The position numbers and the translations under genes are program-made. A stretch of 64,000 bases of DNA from Hyalangium versicolor (GTDB taxonomy: Bacteria; Myxococcota; Myxococcia; Myxococcales; Myxococcaceae): positions 49,570 through 113,569 of the forward strand of contig NZ_JAHXBF010000036.1 of the NCBI RefSeq assembly GCF_020103695.1. The letters are read 5' to 3'. Positions 8,280-16,115 of the stretch are shown here, piece after piece. The number at the start of each line of letters is the position of its first letter. Position 1 is the first letter of the stretch. The notes beneath the pieces are model-generated. The model had not been told where the DNA came from and did not search any database. It saw only the letters and a program-made list of their open reading frames with translations.

Positions 8280-10340
8280 ATGAGCCGTGCTCGAGTGTCG
8301 TCAAGTATCGTCCTGCTATTTGTCGCAGCATTCTTGATACAGTGCGCTGAAGATGAAGAACCGGGAGAGAATCTCCCCTCCATCTCGATCAACCCTCGTG
8401 CCGTCAACCTGGGTTTCGGGCAGCAGCAGCGCTTCACAGCCACCGTCACAGGCCTCGAGAACACCGCGGTGACCTGGTCGCTCCACGAGGGCCCCAGCGC
8501 CGGGACGCTCGACCCGGACGGCCTCTACACCGCCCCCTCCGTCGAGGGGACGTATCACGTCGTGGCCGTCAGCCAGGCGGATTCCAAGCGCAGCAGCTCT
8601 GCGACGGTCAACGTGCACGCCCTGGAGCTCCCGGTCGCGGTGAGCCTGTCGCCTGTGTCGGCGCGGCTGACCGTCGGCACCACGCAGCAGTTCACCTCGA
8701 CGGTGACGGGCAATGCGAACACCGCGGTGAGCTGGAGTGTGACGGAGGCGGACGGCGGCACTGTCTCCAGCTCGGGTCTGTATACAGCCCCCGACGCACC
8801 GGGCACCTACCACGTAGTCGCCACCAGCGTGGCCGACGCCACCAAGAGCGCCACCGCCACCGTGACGGTGGATCCGCTGCAGACCATCATCTCCGTGAGT
8901 GTGGAGCCGACCACCGCCACCCTCCTCACGGGCGAGACCAAGGCCTTCACCGCGACGGTGACGGGCACGACGAACACGGAGGTGACCTGGAGCGTGACGG
9001 AGACGGGCGGCGGCACCGTCGACACCTCGGGCCTCTACACGGCTCCTGGCGCCGCGGGCACCTACCACGTGGTCGCCACCAGCGTGGCGGATCCCTCGAA
9101 GAAAGCCACCTCGACCGTCTCGGTCACCGCGCGTCCGGTCGTGGGTGTCTCACTCAACCCGACAGACGCCATGCTCCGCACGAACGGCACCCAGCAATTC
9201 ACCGCGACGGTGACGGGCACGACGAACACCGAGGTGACCTGGAGCGTGACGGAGACAGGCGGCGGCACCGTCGACGCCTCGGGCCTCTACACGGCTCCTG
9301 ACACTGCGGGCACCTATCACGTGGTCGCCACCAGCGTGGCTGACTCCACCAAGAGCGCCACCGCCACGGTGACCGTCACGGACTCCATCATGGTGAGCGT
9401 GAGCCCTGCGACCGCGGCGCTCATCGTCGGCCAGACCCAGCAGTTCGTGGCCACCGTCAGCAACACCAGCAACAACGCGGTGACCTGGACGATCCAGGAG
9501 GGCACCGCGGGTGGCACCATCGACACCGCCGGCCTCTACACCGCGCCCTCCACGCCGGGCACCTATCACGTCGTGGCCACCAGCGAGGCGGATCCGACGA
9601 AGAGCGCCACGGCCACCATCACGGTGACGACGCCCTTCCCGACGGACGGCCTGGCCCTGCACCTGTCGGCGGATCAGCTGCTCGGCCCCTCGGGTACCCT
9701 GCCCGCGGATGGAGCCACCGTGAGCAGTTGGGTGGACCTCTCGGGGAATGGGCGGGACCTGAGCCAGACCGAGGCCGTCCGGCAGCCCCTCTTCAAGCTC
9801 AATGGCCTCAACGGGCGCCCGACGGTCGTGTTCGATGGCTCGGCGACCGCGGGCCAGGGAGACTACCTGCGCTCGGATGCCTTCCCGTCCGCGCTCGCCC
9901 AGCCCATCACGCTCTTCTTCGTGTACAGGTCCCCCAACGTGGGTACCACCAACAGGACCCTGATCGACGCACCGCCCAGCACGGGTACCAACCGGATCCG
10001 GGTGCAGGCCACCACCGTGCCCGTAGGTGCGCTGCAGCTCTACTCGAGTACGTTCACCAGCCCTGGCACCGCCAAGACGGCAGGGAACTTCTTCTACGTC
10101 ACCGCCGTGTACAACGGCGCCAACACGCGCCTGCGCGCCAACGGAGCCAATGAGACCCTCAACAACCATGATCCCGGCTCCCTGGGCATGGCCGGTCTCA
10201 TGCTGGGTGGGCGGCAGGATCTGCTGGCCAACGCCTTCGCTCAGACCGAGTTCGCGGAGCTGCTCGTCTACACCCGCGACCTCAGTGACCCGGAGTTGAC
10301 TCAGATCGAAGGGTATCTCAAGAACCGCTACTTCCCTTGA
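8280..10340 (+). CDS. Lipoprotein with five Ig-like repeats and a C-terminal LamG-like domain
   Basis: A 686-residue surface lipoprotein. The ATG at 8280 follows GGGGAG; the signal peptide ends in the lipobox LIQC. Five repeats of about 80-84 residues run from about residue 33 to 450, each with the pattern TATVTG..NT.VTWSV, GLYTAP and GTYHVVATS. This is the bacterial Ig-like (BIG2-like) type common in myxobacterial adhesins. The C-terminal 230 residues (GLALHLSADQLLGPSG to KNRYFP) look like a concanavalin/LamG-type beta-sandwich with WVDLSGNGRD and PTVVFDG. Adhesion or glycan binding is inferred. Repeats 3 and 4 are nearly identical in DNA. A smaller paralogue follows 46 nt later. Confidence 0.88.
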   Translation: MSRARVSSSIVLLFVAAFLIQCAEDEEPGENLPSISINPRAVNLGFGQQQRFTATVTGLENTAVTWSLHEGPSAGTLDPDGLYTAPSVEGTYHVVAVSQADSKRSSSATVNVHALELPVAVSLSPVSARLTVGTTQQFTSTVTGNANTAVSWSVTEADGGTVSSSGLYTAPDAPGTYHVVATSVADATKSATATVTVDPLQTIISVSVEPTTATLLTGETKAFTATVTGTTNTEVTWSVTETGGGTVDTSGLYTAPGAAGTYHVVATSVADPSKKATSTVSVTARPVVGVSLNPTDAMLRTNGTQQFTATVTGTTNTEVTWSVTETGGGTVDASGLYTAPDTAGTYHVVATSVADSTKSATATVTVTDSIMVSVSPATAALIVGQTQQFVATVSNTSNNAVTWTIQEGTAGGTIDTAGLYTAPSTPGTYHVVATSEADPTKSATATITVTTPFPTDGLALHLSADQLLGPSGTLPADGATVSSWVDLSGNGRDLSQTEAVRQPLFKLNGLNGRPTVVFDGSATAGQGDYLRSDAFPSALAQPITLFFVYRSPNVGTTNRTLIDAPPSTGTNRIRVQATTVPVGALQLYSSTFTSPGTAKTAGNFFYVTAVYNGANTRLRANGANETLNNHDPGSLGMAGLMLGGRQDLLANAFAQTEFAELLVYTRDLSDPELTQIEGYLKNRYFP
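8378..9630 (+). repeat. Five tandem Ig-like coding repeats, period about 250 bp
   Basis: The repeats encode the five Ig-like domains. The segments starting at 8952 and 9204 are offset by exactly 252 bp (84 codons) and differ at only scattered positions over about 140 bp, while the other copies are more divergent. This points to a recent duplication or gene conversion between copies 3 and 4. Confidence 0.8.
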
Positions 10341-10386
10341 TCCAGGGCCTGCATGGCCCTCGTCGAAGCCGGTCGCTCTCCCCTCC

Positions 10387-11574
10387 ATGAACAGACTCCT
10401 GATCTTCTGCGTTGGCTGCATCCTGCTTGCCGGATGCTCGGTGAACTTCACCGAGCCCCCCGGGCGCCGGTGCGATGACACGCACGCCTGTCCTCCCGAG
10501 CAGGTCTGCATCGAGCTGCGCTGCCAGTCCGTGGAGGAGCCGCTGCCCGATGGAGGCCCGAACACGGACGGGGGGACGGATGGCGGCACCGATGGTGGCA
10601 CCGATGGCGGCACGGACGGAGGGCCCCACACCGTCACGATCAGCGTGAACCCCTCCTCGGTGAGCGTCGCCCCCTCCAAGAGCTATACGTTCACGGCCAC
10701 CGTGACCAACGCGAGCGACACCTCCGTGACCTGGAGCGTCAGCGAGGGCGCCGCCGGTGGGACCATCGATGCAGCCGGCCTCTACACGGCTCCGGCCCAG
10801 AACGGCACCTACCACGTGGTCGCCACCAGCGTGGAGGACACCACCCAGTCCTCCACCGCCACGGTGTACGTGGCCCTGCTGCCACCGGGCCTGGCGCTGC
10901 ACCTCTCCGCGGACAGCCTGCTCGGCCGCGACGTGCCGCTCCCGGCGGATGGCGCTCCGGTCTCGTCCTGGTCGGATCTGTCGGGCAACGCGCACGACGT
11001 GAGCCAGCCCGACGCTTCCCGTCAGCCCCTCTTCAAGCTCACCGGAGTCAATGGCCGGCCCACCGTCGCGTTCGATGGCAATACGACGGGCACCGGAGAC
11101 TACCTGCGCTCGCCCGCCTTCACCGGGCCGCTGCCCCAGCCGCTCTTCGTCTTCCTCGTGTACAAGGCCCCGCCCGCCGACGTGAACAAGACGCTGTACG
11201 ACGCGCCCACGGCGGCAGGTGGCAACCGGATCCGGCTGCAGGCCACCAACATCCCCCTGGGAGGGCTCCAGCTCTTCGCGGGCAAGTTCGCCAGCCCGGG
11301 CGCCCAGAAGACGACCGACAGCTTCTACCAGGTCACCGCCGTGTACGACGGCGCCAATTCGCGCCTGCGCGCCAACCGGATCGACGAGTTCATCAACAAC
11401 CATGATCCGGGCTCCGCCGGCATGGGTGGCCTGATGCTCGGTGGCCGCCAGGATCTCCTCGACAGCGCTTTCGCGCAGACCGAGCTCGCTGAGGTGCTCG
11501 TCTTCGCTCGCTTGCTGAGCCAGTCCGAAGTGGATCTGGTCGAGGCCTACCTGCAGGACCGCTACTTCCCGTAA
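10387..11574 (+). CDS. Lipoprotein with one Ig-like repeat and a C-terminal LamG-like domain
   Basis: A 395-residue paralogue of the preceding lipoprotein. The signal peptide ends with the lipobox LAGC at residue 17. A short Cys-containing segment (CDDTHACPPEQVCIELRCQ) comes next, as in many myxobacterial lipoproteins, followed by a DGGT-repeat linker (about residues 61-79), one Ig-like repeat (VTWSVSEG, GLYTAP, GTYHVVATS) and the same 230-residue LamG-like domain as its neighbour (ALHLSADSLLGRD to QDRYFP). The C-terminal domains align end to end, so the pair arose by duplication with differing numbers of Ig repeats. The Ser/Thr kinase starts 15 nt downstream, which suggests co-transcription. 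Confidence 0.87.
   Translation: MNRLLIFCVGCILLAGCSVNFTEPPGRRCDDTHACPPEQVCIELRCQSVEEPLPDGGPNTDGGTDGGTDGGTDGGTDGGPHTVTISVNPSSVSVAPSKSYTFTATVTNASDTSVTWSVSEGAAGGTIDAAGLYTAPAQNGTYHVVATSVEDTTQSSTATVYVALLPPGLALHLSADSLLGRDVPLPADGAPVSSWSDLSGNAHDVSQPDASRQPLFKLTGVNGRPTVAFDGNTTGTGDYLRSPAFTGPLPQPLFVFLVYKAPPADVNKTLYDAPTAAGGNRIRLQATNIPLGGLQLFAGKFASPGAQKTTDSFYQVTAVYDGANSRLRANRIDEFINNHDPGSAGMGGLMLGGRQDLLDSAFAQTELAEVLVFARLLSQSEVDLVEAYLQDRYFP
10567..10623 (+). repeat. 12-bp tandem repeat encoding a (DGGT)n linker
   Basis: Almost five imperfect 12-bp units (GAT/C GGN GGN ACN) encode DGGT repeats between the Cys-rich N-terminus and the Ig-like domain. Such repeats can change length by slippage without frameshift, since the unit is a multiple of three. 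Confidence 0.8.
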
Positions 11575-11589
11575 GATCGGCCGGACTCC

Positions 11590-13341
11590 ATGGCTCCCGC
11601 TCAGATCCTCGCCTTCCCCATGTCCGAGAACCGCCTGGGCAAGTACAGGCTCATCAAGCTGCTGGCCACGGGCGGGATGGGGGAGGTCTTCCTGGCGCGC
11701 CAGGAGGGACCCGCTGGCTTCTCGAAGACGGTGGTGGTCAAGCGCATGCTGACGCATCTGGGGAGGGAGCCGAAATTCGTCGAGATGTTCCTCAACGAGG
11801 CGCGGCTCGCTGCGCAGCTCTCGCACCCCAACTGCGTCCAGATCTTCGAGCTGGGAGAGCACCACGGCACCTACTTCATCGCGATGGAGTTCATCCACGG
11901 GATGAACCTGCGCGCCATCAAGCGCCGCATGGACGAGCGCCAGATGGATGGGCCCGTGGGCTTCGCCGCATGGATCTGCGCGCAGGCGCTCAAGGGGCTG
12001 CACTACGCGCACACGCTCACGGACGAGACCGGACGCTTGCTGAAGCTCGTCCACCGCGACGTGAGCCCGGACAACGTGCTGGTGGGCTTCAACGGGAGCG
12101 TCAAGGTGGTGGACTTCGGCATCGCCAAGGCCTCCACGTCCATCTCCACCACGGGCGCCGGGACGGTGAAGGGCAAGTACGCCTATATGGCCCCCGAGCA
12201 GCTGAGCGGCCACCCGGCGGATGCGCGCACGGACGTGTACGCCATGGGAGTGGTCCTCTATGAGCTGCTCTCGGGAGAGCGTCCCTTCCAGGGCACCTCG
12301 GAGGCCGCGCTCGTCAAGGCCATCATCCAGGACTCGTCCAAGCCGCTGAGAGAGCTGCGGCCGAACATCCCCGCGGAGCTGGAGGAGATCTGCCGCCGCG
12401 CCCTCGAGAAGAACCCCCAGGAGCGCTTCCCGACGGCGGAGAGCATGTCGACGGCACTCGAGATCTTCGTGCTCGGCATGGGCGGCGTGGCACAGGAAGA
12501 GGTGAAGACGCTGCTGCAGGGCCTGTTCACCGAAGAGGCGGACATGGCCACGGTGATCAGCCCTCGCCATCGGGACGGCGCGCCCTTCGGGCTGCCCACG
12601 CCCGAGTCCTTCTCGGGCGTGACACCTTCTTCCGTACAGGTTCCCCCGAAACCGGTACAGCCGCAGGAAGCAGCGACGTCGCAGTGGGTCAACGTGGATA
12701 TCTCCACCGACTTCGCGGCCTCCGCGGCCGCGGCTCCTGCCCCGGCGGCCTCGCCTTCACCGCCCGCCGAGCCGTCTCCCAACAAGCCCTCGAACAAGCG
12801 CTGGCTCTGGCCTGGCGTCAGCGCGCTCATGCTCGTGGTGGCCGTTGGCGCGGCGATGCTCACGCGCCGCGAGGAGCGCGTATCCGAGCCAGCCCCGGCT
12901 CCCGCGGCAGTGCCTCCCACCGCGGTGCCAGCCGCGCAACTCCCGCCACCGCAGACCCCGGAACCTCAGGCGCCGGCGGCCCCCACTTCCCCGCCCTCGG
13001 CAACGCCTCCTGCCATCGCGGCAGCACAGCCCGCCGTCCCCAGCCCTGAGGCGAAGGAGCCACGCCGCGAGGATGCCGCCGCACCCGCGGCCCACCCCGC
13101 ACAGCGCACACCGGCTAAACCCTCTACGGGAACCGTGACGCTGCGGGTGAATCCCTGGGCCGAGGTCTTCTACGCGGGCAAGTCGATGGGGGTGACGCCC
13201 ATGGGGGCCATCGAACTCCCGAGCGGAACGCAGACGCTCACGCTGGTGAACAAGGACCTTGAGGTCGAGAAGAAGGTCAAGGTCGTCGTCCAGCCGCACC
13301 GGGGCGTGGTGCTGCGCATCAACCTGCTCGATGGGATGTGA
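11590..13341 (+). CDS. Ser/Thr protein kinase with C-terminal PEGA-type domain
   Basis: A 583-residue Hanks-type kinase. Motifs are ATGGMGEV (26-33), Lys51, HRDVSPDN (155-162), DFG (175-177) and APEQ (201-204). HRDVSPDN rather than HRDLKPxN is usual for one myxobacterial kinase subgroup. An Ala/Pro-rich juxtamembrane region leads to one transmembrane helix (about 405-425, LWPGVSALMLVVAVGAAML), a second Pro-rich stretch and a C-terminal PEGA-like beta-domain (about 510-583, GTVTLRVNPWAEVFYAGK and GVTPMGAIELPSG). The start could also be Met11 (11620). It lies 15 nt behind the LamG lipoprotein gene, so it may sense or regulate something to do with those surface proteins. It converges with the next gene with a 9-nt gap. 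Confidence 0.92.
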   Translation: MAPAQILAFPMSENRLGKYRLIKLLATGGMGEVFLARQEGPAGFSKTVVVKRMLTHLGREPKFVEMFLNEARLAAQLSHPNCVQIFELGEHHGTYFIAMEFIHGMNLRAIKRRMDERQMDGPVGFAAWICAQALKGLHYAHTLTDETGRLLKLVHRDVSPDNVLVGFNGSVKVVDFGIAKASTSISTTGAGTVKGKYAYMAPEQLSGHPADARTDVYAMGVVLYELLSGERPFQGTSEAALVKAIIQDSSKPLRELRPNIPAELEEICRRALEKNPQERFPTAESMSTALEIFVLGMGGVAQEEVKTLLQGLFTEEADMATVISPRHRDGAPFGLPTPESFSGVTPSSVQVPPKPVQPQEAATSQWVNVDISTDFAASAAAAPAPAASPSPPAEPSPNKPSNKRWLWPGVSALMLVVAVGAAMLTRREERVSEPAPAPAAVPPTAVPAAQLPPPQTPEPQAPAAPTSPPSATPPAIAAAQPAVPSPEAKEPRREDAAAPAAHPAQRTPAKPSTGTVTLRVNPWAEVFYAGKSMGVTPMGAIELPSGTQTLTLVNKDLEVEKKVKVVVQPHRGVVLRINLLDGM

Positions 13342-13350
13342 GCGGACAGC

Positions 13351-14106
13351 TCACTGCAGCACGTAGGCGAGTACGGCTCCCACCGCCGCGGCGGTAGCCA
13401 CTCCGATGGCCGCGTTGGCCAGGCGCGCATCTCGCCGGGCCTTGTCCTGGCTGGCCAGCGCATCTTCATAGAAGGTGTCCCGATCATTCGCCTGCTTCTC
13501 GTGTGAGCGCGCCTGCGAGTCGAAGTAGATCGCTCCGCCCGCGGCCGCCACGCTCGTGCCCGACAGCAACAGGGGGAGCAACACCTTCTTGGGCTCCGGG
13601 GCCGGCGCCGTCTGGGTGAGTACCGGTGTCGGACCCGGAGCCGGCGGCTGCAGTTCCACCTTGCGAGGCGCCTCCTGCACCGGAGGAGGCGCCACCGGAG
13701 CTGGCGTGGGCTCGGGCTGCGCGGGCGGAGTTTCCGCCACGGGAGCGGCCCGGCCTGGCACGCCTTGCGCGAGCGCATCGAAGAAGGTGATCAACCGGGG
13801 GCTCGAGTACGCAGGCAGCTCCACCTTTGGATCGAGTTCGAGCGCCAGGGAGAACGCCTTGCGCGCATCCGTCTCGTTGCCCAGGCTGAACGAGCAGAGC
13901 CCCGAGTAGAGCTCGATATCCACCTGCTCGGCGCGGGTGTTGTCCTTCCACCGGCCCGCTTGTTCGAGCCGCTTCAGGCACTTCTCGAACTCGAGGCCCT
14001 GGTAGTGAACCTTCGCCTGGGCGAGGAAGGGGTTGGGCTTGGGTGCGGCGAACGCGGGTACCGCGAGGAAGAGGACGAGCAACAGGCCCTGCCAGCTCAG
14101 ACGCAT
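13351..14106 (-). CDS. Secreted TPR-like protein with C-terminal membrane helices
   Basis: A 251-residue protein. The start at 14106 gives a clear signal peptide (LSWQGLLLVLFLAVPAFAA). Residues 25-105 resemble a TPR-like repeat region (AKVHYQGLEFEKCLKRLEQ, DIELYSGLCSFSLGNETDARKAF). A Pro/Ala-rich linker (about 110-165) leads to two hydrophobic segments (VLLPLLLSGTSVAAAGGAIYF and NAAIGVATAAAVGAVLAYVL) flanking a charged loop. This order is common in myxobacterial envelope proteins of unknown function. It converges with the PEGA kinase. The probable topology is periplasmic TPRs tethered by a C-terminal hairpin. Confidence 0.8.
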   Translation of the reverse strand: MRLSWQGLLLVLFLAVPAFAAPKPNPFLAQAKVHYQGLEFEKCLKRLEQAGRWKDNTRAEQVDIELYSGLCSFSLGNETDARKAFSLALELDPKVELPAYSSPRLITFFDALAQGVPGRAAPVAETPPAQPEPTPAPVAPPPVQEAPRKVELQPPAPGPTPVLTQTAPAPEPKKVLLPLLLSGTSVAAAGGAIYFDSQARSHEKQANDRDTFYEDALASQDKARRDARLANAAIGVATAAAVGAVLAYVLQ

Positions 14107-14194
14107 ACCCGCTCCGGATCCGATGAAAACCGGAAGCAATCTACCGCAGCCCTCGCAAGGGCCACAACGCGACATCCTCGGGAAAAAGGAGAAC

Positions 14195-15841
14195 TCAGCG
14201 CCCGAGGATGCTCCGGACCACGCCCAGCGCGGGCTTGGGCTGATACTGGATATCAAAGAGGAGTGGCGCGCTCTGGCTCCCCATCGAGTTGTATTTATCG
14301 GTGAGCCCCCAGGTCGTCACGCGCGTGCACGCGCGGTGGGCCTGACAGGCGGCCACCATGCCCTGGTAGATCTTCGCTTGCAGTGCCAACCGCTCGGACT
14401 CGGGCATGTCGGAGACCTTGGAGAGGTTGACGGTGACCTCGGTCAACTCGGCCTCCAGCCCCGCGCTCTCGAGCCGGGCGATCACCGTCTCGAGCTCTTG
14501 CTGGGTCGGGTAGTAATTCGGCGAGACGTGCGCCTGCATCCCGATGCCGTCGATGGGGATTCCCTGCGCCTTGAGCGCGACGGCCATGTCGTAGATCGCG
14601 GCGGCCTTGGCGTTGGGCTTCTCTGCGGAGAAGTCGTTGTAGAAGAGCCTGGCGGCGGGATCGGCCTGGTGCGCCGCCTTGAAGGCCAGGGCGATGTACT
14701 CAGGGCCGATGGTGTCCATCCAGAGGTTGCTGCGCATCGCCCCATTGTCGTCGATGGCTTCGTTCACGACGTCCCACTCGGGGATGCGGCCGCGGTAGTG
14801 CCCCACCACGGTCGTCACATACGTCTCGAGCACCTGGATGAGCTCCTCGCGCGTCCAGGTCTTCGAGGTGAGCCATGAGGGCAGCGAGTTGCCCCAGATG
14901 AGGGTATGGCCGCGAACCGTCTTGCCGTTCTGCTCCGCGAAGGCCACCAACCGGTCCGCGTTGGCGAACTCGAACTGGCCTTCCTTGGGCTGAAGCTGGG
15001 CGATCTTCATCTCATACTCGGGGGTCAACGAGTCGAACCAGGCCAGGAAGGTCTGCTGATAGAGGGGCTCGTTCGGATTGAAGAGAGGCCCCTGGTTGGT
15101 AGCGGCGCCCAGGCGCACCTGCCGCCGCATCGGAATGGCCTGCACGGGGCCGAAGTGCGCGGTGTGAGTGTCATCCTCGTAGCTCGGGAGGACCTGCCAG
15201 ATGCCGACGGGATCGAGCATCCGCGTCCGAGCGAAAGCCTCGAGTTGCACCGTCTCGCCCGGACCGAGCGTCTGCGGACCGAGCACGGGCTCGAAGTCCA
15301 CCACGGGTCCTTCGGAGAGGGTGGATCCCGGAGGCCGTGCCGTGAGGAGCAGCCGAGGCAGTGTCACGGCTTGGGTGCTGGTGTTGGTGAAGGAGGCCGA
15401 GGCGCGGAGGGTGTCTCCGACCACGCCGCCGCTCAGGGGAAAGGCGAGCGACATGCCGATGGGGAGTTCCGGACGGGGCTGGCTCACGTTCACCAGCACC
15501 GCGGTGAGTGCGAGGTTGCCCCCACTGTCCGTGACGCGCACCGTCAACGTGTGGAAGCCCTCCGAGACGGAGGAGGTGTCCCAGAGGTAGCTCCACTCCG
15601 TCGTTCCGGAGGCCGGCTCGAAGGAGCCCTTGTCCACCTGGACCTCGACCGCACTGACCTCCTGGTCGTCCGAGGCCTCGCCGCGCACCTCCACCGAGCC
15701 ACTCACGACGGCCGCAGACGAAGGCCACGTGAGGGAGAGCTGAGGTGCAGTGCGATCCACAGGCTCGTCGGGAGAAGGCTTCCCCCCGCACGCCACCCCC
15801 AGAACGACAACCAGACACCCGAGAGCCCATCTGCACTGCAT
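14195..15841 (-). CDS. Endo-1,4-beta-xylanase lipoprotein (GH10) with N-terminal Ig-like domains
   Basis: A 548-residue glycoside hydrolase that should cleave internal beta-1,4 bonds of xylan. The signal peptide ends in VACG, fitting a lipobox. Residues 35-120 form an Ig/cadherin-like domain (VSGSVEVRGEASDDQEVSAV), and 125-225 a second beta-domain. The GH10 barrel occupies about 240-548: GHTLIWGNSLPSWL, the acid/base Glu361 in WDVVNEAIDD, and the nucleophile Glu468 in AELTEVTVNL. Their spacing of 107 residues equals that of characterised GH10 enzymes. The more usual ITELD is TEVTV here, a mild variation. It is divergent from the FHA-sigma54 regulator across a 274-nt gap, which makes regulation by it possible. 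Confidence 0.92.
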   Translation of the reverse strand: MQCRWALGCLVVVLGVACGGKPSPDEPVDRTAPQLSLTWPSSAAVVSGSVEVRGEASDDQEVSAVEVQVDKGSFEPASGTTEWSYLWDTSSVSEGFHTLTVRVTDSGGNLALTAVLVNVSQPRPELPIGMSLAFPLSGGVVGDTLRASASFTNTSTQAVTLPRLLLTARPPGSTLSEGPVVDFEPVLGPQTLGPGETVQLEAFARTRMLDPVGIWQVLPSYEDDTHTAHFGPVQAIPMRRQVRLGAATNQGPLFNPNEPLYQQTFLAWFDSLTPEYEMKIAQLQPKEGQFEFANADRLVAFAEQNGKTVRGHTLIWGNSLPSWLTSKTWTREELIQVLETYVTTVVGHYRGRIPEWDVVNEAIDDNGAMRSNLWMDTIGPEYIALAFKAAHQADPAARLFYNDFSAEKPNAKAAAIYDMAVALKAQGIPIDGIGMQAHVSPNYYPTQQELETVIARLESAGLEAELTEVTVNLSKVSDMPESERLALQAKIYQGMVAACQAHRACTRVTTWGLTDKYNSMGSQSAPLLFDIQYQPKPALGVVRSILGR

Positions 15842-16115
15842 GCCGTTGCACCTTCAGCCCCGGAGCGGGGCGCGCTGGAGAGCGTTCGACCGCCTGCTTC
15901 CCTTCTGCGAGCAGGAAACCGCGGTGTGCGGTGCGTAAAACATGCCAGGAGGGCGTTCCCGAGCGGGGCGGGTGTCCGAAGGGACAGCGACCGTGCCGCG
16001 TCCGCATGGTGGCATGCAGCTTTGGCGTGCCGCTCTGGCATGGCCCGAGGGGGTGCCGGCTCACGTTGGTGGACGTTGTGCGTGCACAGCCCCTATGGAA
16101 GGCTTCTGGCGACAC

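Noticed and set aside
10567..10623. CRISPR-like repeat array
   Set aside because: The 12-bp units are contiguous, in frame and encode DGGT; there are no spacers. No CRISPR array was seen in the window.
13351..13351. Terminator between the PEGA kinase and the convergent TPR-like gene
   Set aside because: The gap is only 9 nt and no hairpin fits without entering the coding regions.
15842..16115. Sigma54 promoter between the xylanase and the FHA-sigma54 activator
   Set aside because: TGGCATG followed by CAGCTTTGG resembles the -24 box, but the -12 GC element is displaced by a base. I could not support it.
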